From assembly GCA_024640445.1 (NCBI GenBank), contig JAHEEZ010000072.1, positions 1 through 14,773 of the forward strand: a DNA stretch of 14,773 bases, read 5' to 3'. The position numbers were made by a program, and so were the translations under genes. Below are positions 12,982 to 14,773 of this stretch, piece by piece; positions within the stretch are counted from its first letter, which is position 1, and each line of letters opens with the position of its first letter. The notes below the pieces were generated by a model, which saw only the letters and a program-made list of their open reading frames with translations, did not search any database and was not told where the DNA came from. This stretch comes from Acidobacteriota bacterium. GTDB lineage: Bacteria > Acidobacteriota > Blastocatellia > Pyrinomonadales > Pyrinomonadaceae.

Positions 12982-14773
12982 ATGAATAACATCAAGATCA
13001 GGGTGTTCCGCGCCTTCGTGTTCGCAGCGGCGGTCGCAGGAGCTCTAAATTCAGTATCCGCTCAACAGGTCGTCAGATCCCCGTTCGACGTCACGAACTA
13101 CAAGATGGACGTTGCGCTCAAGCCCGAGCAAAACCGCATCGACGCAGTCGTCGATGTAGACTTGGTGCCGAAGGCAGACACTCGTGTGATCACATTCGAG
13201 ATGAACGGGTCGCTTGTGATTGAGAGTATCTCCCGGGTTGGGGATCAGCCGGACGCGAAACCAGTGAAGGCGAAGGATCCCGCCGCCGTGATCCCGGGCG
13301 TGACCTTCGTTCAGGACAGGGTCGGCGTAAGTGATCTGGGACCCAGTGTCAGAATAGACCTTGGCGAGAACGTGACGGCTGAAACTCCTGTAAAGCTGAG
13401 ATTCAAGTACGGCGGAATTCTCGTCACTCCCGAGGGCGGGCCGCTCTTGACGAAAAGGCTTGCGTTTATAGGTCCCAACGACGGGTATTTGATGTACGCC
13501 TCTCGTTGGTTCCCGTTTCACGATTACGCGTCGGACAAGGCGACGTCCGACATCACGATCGCACTGCCCAAGTCATTCCAGGTCGTCGGACACAGTGACA
13601 TCCCACCGCTGAACGCGGGCGGCAAGTTCAGATTTGTCCGCAGCGAACCCGGGCTCATAGGGAATTTCACGTATGGAAGATATGCGACGAAAACACTGAA
13701 ATTCGGGGACTTCGAACTGAATTTTTACACAAAGCAGGGCGTCGAAGAACTCGTGGACAGGTACGCGGAGACTATCGGAAAGGCGATGGAGTATTACTCC
13801 GGCCGTTGGGGAGCGCCTTCGATGGGAAGCAAGATGATCGTCGTCCAGATTGACGATGAAAGCCTTGAGTATTATTCGCAGGAAGGTATGTTGTTCCTCG
13901 CGAACCGTTTGTTCGACGGCGCCCGTGAAGTGACCTTTGAGAGGCTTCAGAGGGAGACCGCATTCCAGTGGTGGGGACTGACGGTCGGGCTGAAATCATT
14001 TGACGACGCATGGCTTTCGCAGGGGCTTGCAGAGTACTCGGCCTTCTCCCTTCGCGAAAGCACTCTTACCGGGGCGTCGCTGGACAGCCTGCGAAGAGAG
14101 CTCTTGGAAAAGGCACTTACATTCGAACAGACCGCTTCGTTGGGTCGAACGCCTGCTTCGCTTGATGACCAGTCCGTCGCCTATCAATACATCATGTTCG
14201 CCAAGGGCGCATTCATATTCAAACTCCTGAGGGACACGTTGGGAGCACAGAAGTTCGACCAGCTTCTCCGGACGTTTCTTCAGAAATACAGGGACAAGAA
14301 CGCCTCTATATATGATTTCGAGAATCTCGCCGACGAGATATCCGGCAAGAAACTTAGGTATTTCTTCGCCCGTTGGGTGGAAGGGACCGGCGTACCGGAG
14401 TTTGAGGCTGACTACCTCATTCTTCGCACACGTGAGGGTAAGTTCATTACACGAGGCACCGTAAAAGAGAATTACGACAATCTCCAGTTACCCGTCGAAC
14501 TTCAATTGCGGGCGGAAGGGCAGGGAAGGGTCGCCGATGTCGAAGTATTCATTGAGGACGCAAGCGCAGATTTCAACATAGAATCTGAGGGCAAGCCGAT
14601 CGAGCTGATCATCGATCCGAAATACAAACTTCTGCGCATTTCCGACGATCTTCGTATCTCATCGATCGCCAGGCGAGGGATCGAGCAGTTCAAGGAAGGA
14701 AATTATGTCGAGGCGCAGCAGCAGTTCGAGGCGGCACTCAAACTGGACCGTTCGAACGCCTGGATCTATTACC
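12982..14773 (+). CDS. Exported M1-aminopeptidase-like protein lacking catalytic residues, with C-terminal TPR (partial, runs off right edge)
   Basis: The frame is open for 597 codons and runs off the right edge. Residues 1-28 form a Sec signal peptide (basic start, hydrophobic core, cut near SVSAQQ). An N-terminal beta domain (about 30-230) and an M1-peptidase-like domain (about 240-480) follow. The region equivalent to the zinc site reads RETAFQWWG (324-332) and FDDAWLSQGLAEY (340-352). Thus the HExxH histidines are Arg324 and Phe328, and the third ligand, normally Glu, is Gln347. The GAMEN loop is replaced by a YYSQ-type sequence (297-300), and the catalytic tyrosine position is Phe406 in YIMFAKG. 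The fold seems kept but the peptidase is probably inactive. A TPR unit begins at about 565 (RGIEQFKEGNYVEAQQQFEAAL). ATG 12982 fits the signal peptide; in-frame ATGs at 12919 and 12922 would add 20 or 21 unlike residues. The Shine-Dalgarno is weak. Confidence 0.85.
   Translation, partial: MNNIKIRVFRAFVFAAAVAGALNSVSAQQVVRSPFDVTNYKMDVALKPEQNRIDAVVDVDLVPKADTRVITFEMNGSLVIESISRVGDQPDAKPVKAKDPAAVIPGVTFVQDRVGVSDLGPSVRIDLGENVTAETPVKLRFKYGGILVTPEGGPLLTKRLAFIGPNDGYLMYASRWFPFHDYASDKATSDITIALPKSFQVVGHSDIPPLNAGGKFRFVRSEPGLIGNFTYGRYATKTLKFGDFELNFYTKQGVEELVDRYAETIGKAMEYYSGRWGAPSMGSKMIVVQIDDESLEYYSQEGMLFLANRLFDGAREVTFERLQRETAFQWWGLTVGLKSFDDAWLSQGLAEYSAFSLRESTLTGASLDSLRRELLEKALTFEQTASLGRTPASLDDQSVAYQYIMFAKGAFIFKLLRDTLGAQKFDQLLRTFLQKYRDKNASIYDFENLADEISGKKLRYFFARWVEGTGVPEFEADYLILRTREGKFITRGTVKENYDNLQLPVELQLRAEGQGRVADVEVFIEDASADFNIESEGKPIELIIDPKYKLLRISDDLRISSIARRGIEQFKEGNYVEAQQQFEAALKLDRSNAWIYY

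Overview
The window looks like ordinary chromosomal DNA from a Gram-negative, moderately GC-rich bacterium. It encodes a membrane-anchored PpiD-like chaperone, a probable lipoprotein and several Sec signal peptides. The gene mix (PpiD/SurA-like foldase, AGCS and APC transporters, a GxxExxY protein, an M1-like protein with TPR) would fit an Acidobacteriota lineage such as Blastocatellia. That placement is inference from gene content and style; no rRNA or marker gene is present. I see no rRNA, tRNA, CRISPR array, prophage or transposase.

Layout. Positions 1-1730 (minus strand) hold a TerC-family membrane protein followed by a membrane-anchored FecR-domain protein cut by the left edge. Positions 1934-3964 (plus) hold a PpiD-like periplasmic foldase that ends at a strong terminator. 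It converges there with an APC amino-acid permease (4033-5520, minus). An AGCS sodium:alanine/glycine symporter (5729-7357, minus) has its own terminator. It diverges, across a 269-base promoter and leader region, from a group II PLP-dependent amino-acid decarboxylase (7627-9093, plus). The two importers and the decarboxylase could form an amino-acid uptake and decarboxylation group.

Positions 9151-9745 hold a small unit: a GxxExxY protein gene (minus) bracketed by a perfect 27-base inverted repeat. It lies between the convergent ends of the decarboxylase and a probable lipoprotein (9819-10685, minus). From 10842 to 12874 (plus) run three close genes: an SRPBCC-fold protein, a Dabb-domain protein and a membrane-anchored PHP-domain protein. 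The right edge (12982 onward, plus) holds an exported M1-aminopeptidase-like protein with a C-terminal TPR start.

Most notable points: (1) the M1-like protein has lost all three zinc ligands, the GAMEN motif and the catalytic tyrosine, so it looks like a pseudopeptidase; (2) the GxxExxY gene sits inside an inverted-repeat unit that may be or have been mobile; (3) the symporter/decarboxylase intergenic region has convincing -10 boxes and inverted repeats in both leaders; (4) the PHP protein seems to lack part of one metal site. I found no clear multi-gene defence or biosynthetic system, and most of the window is housekeeping or transport.
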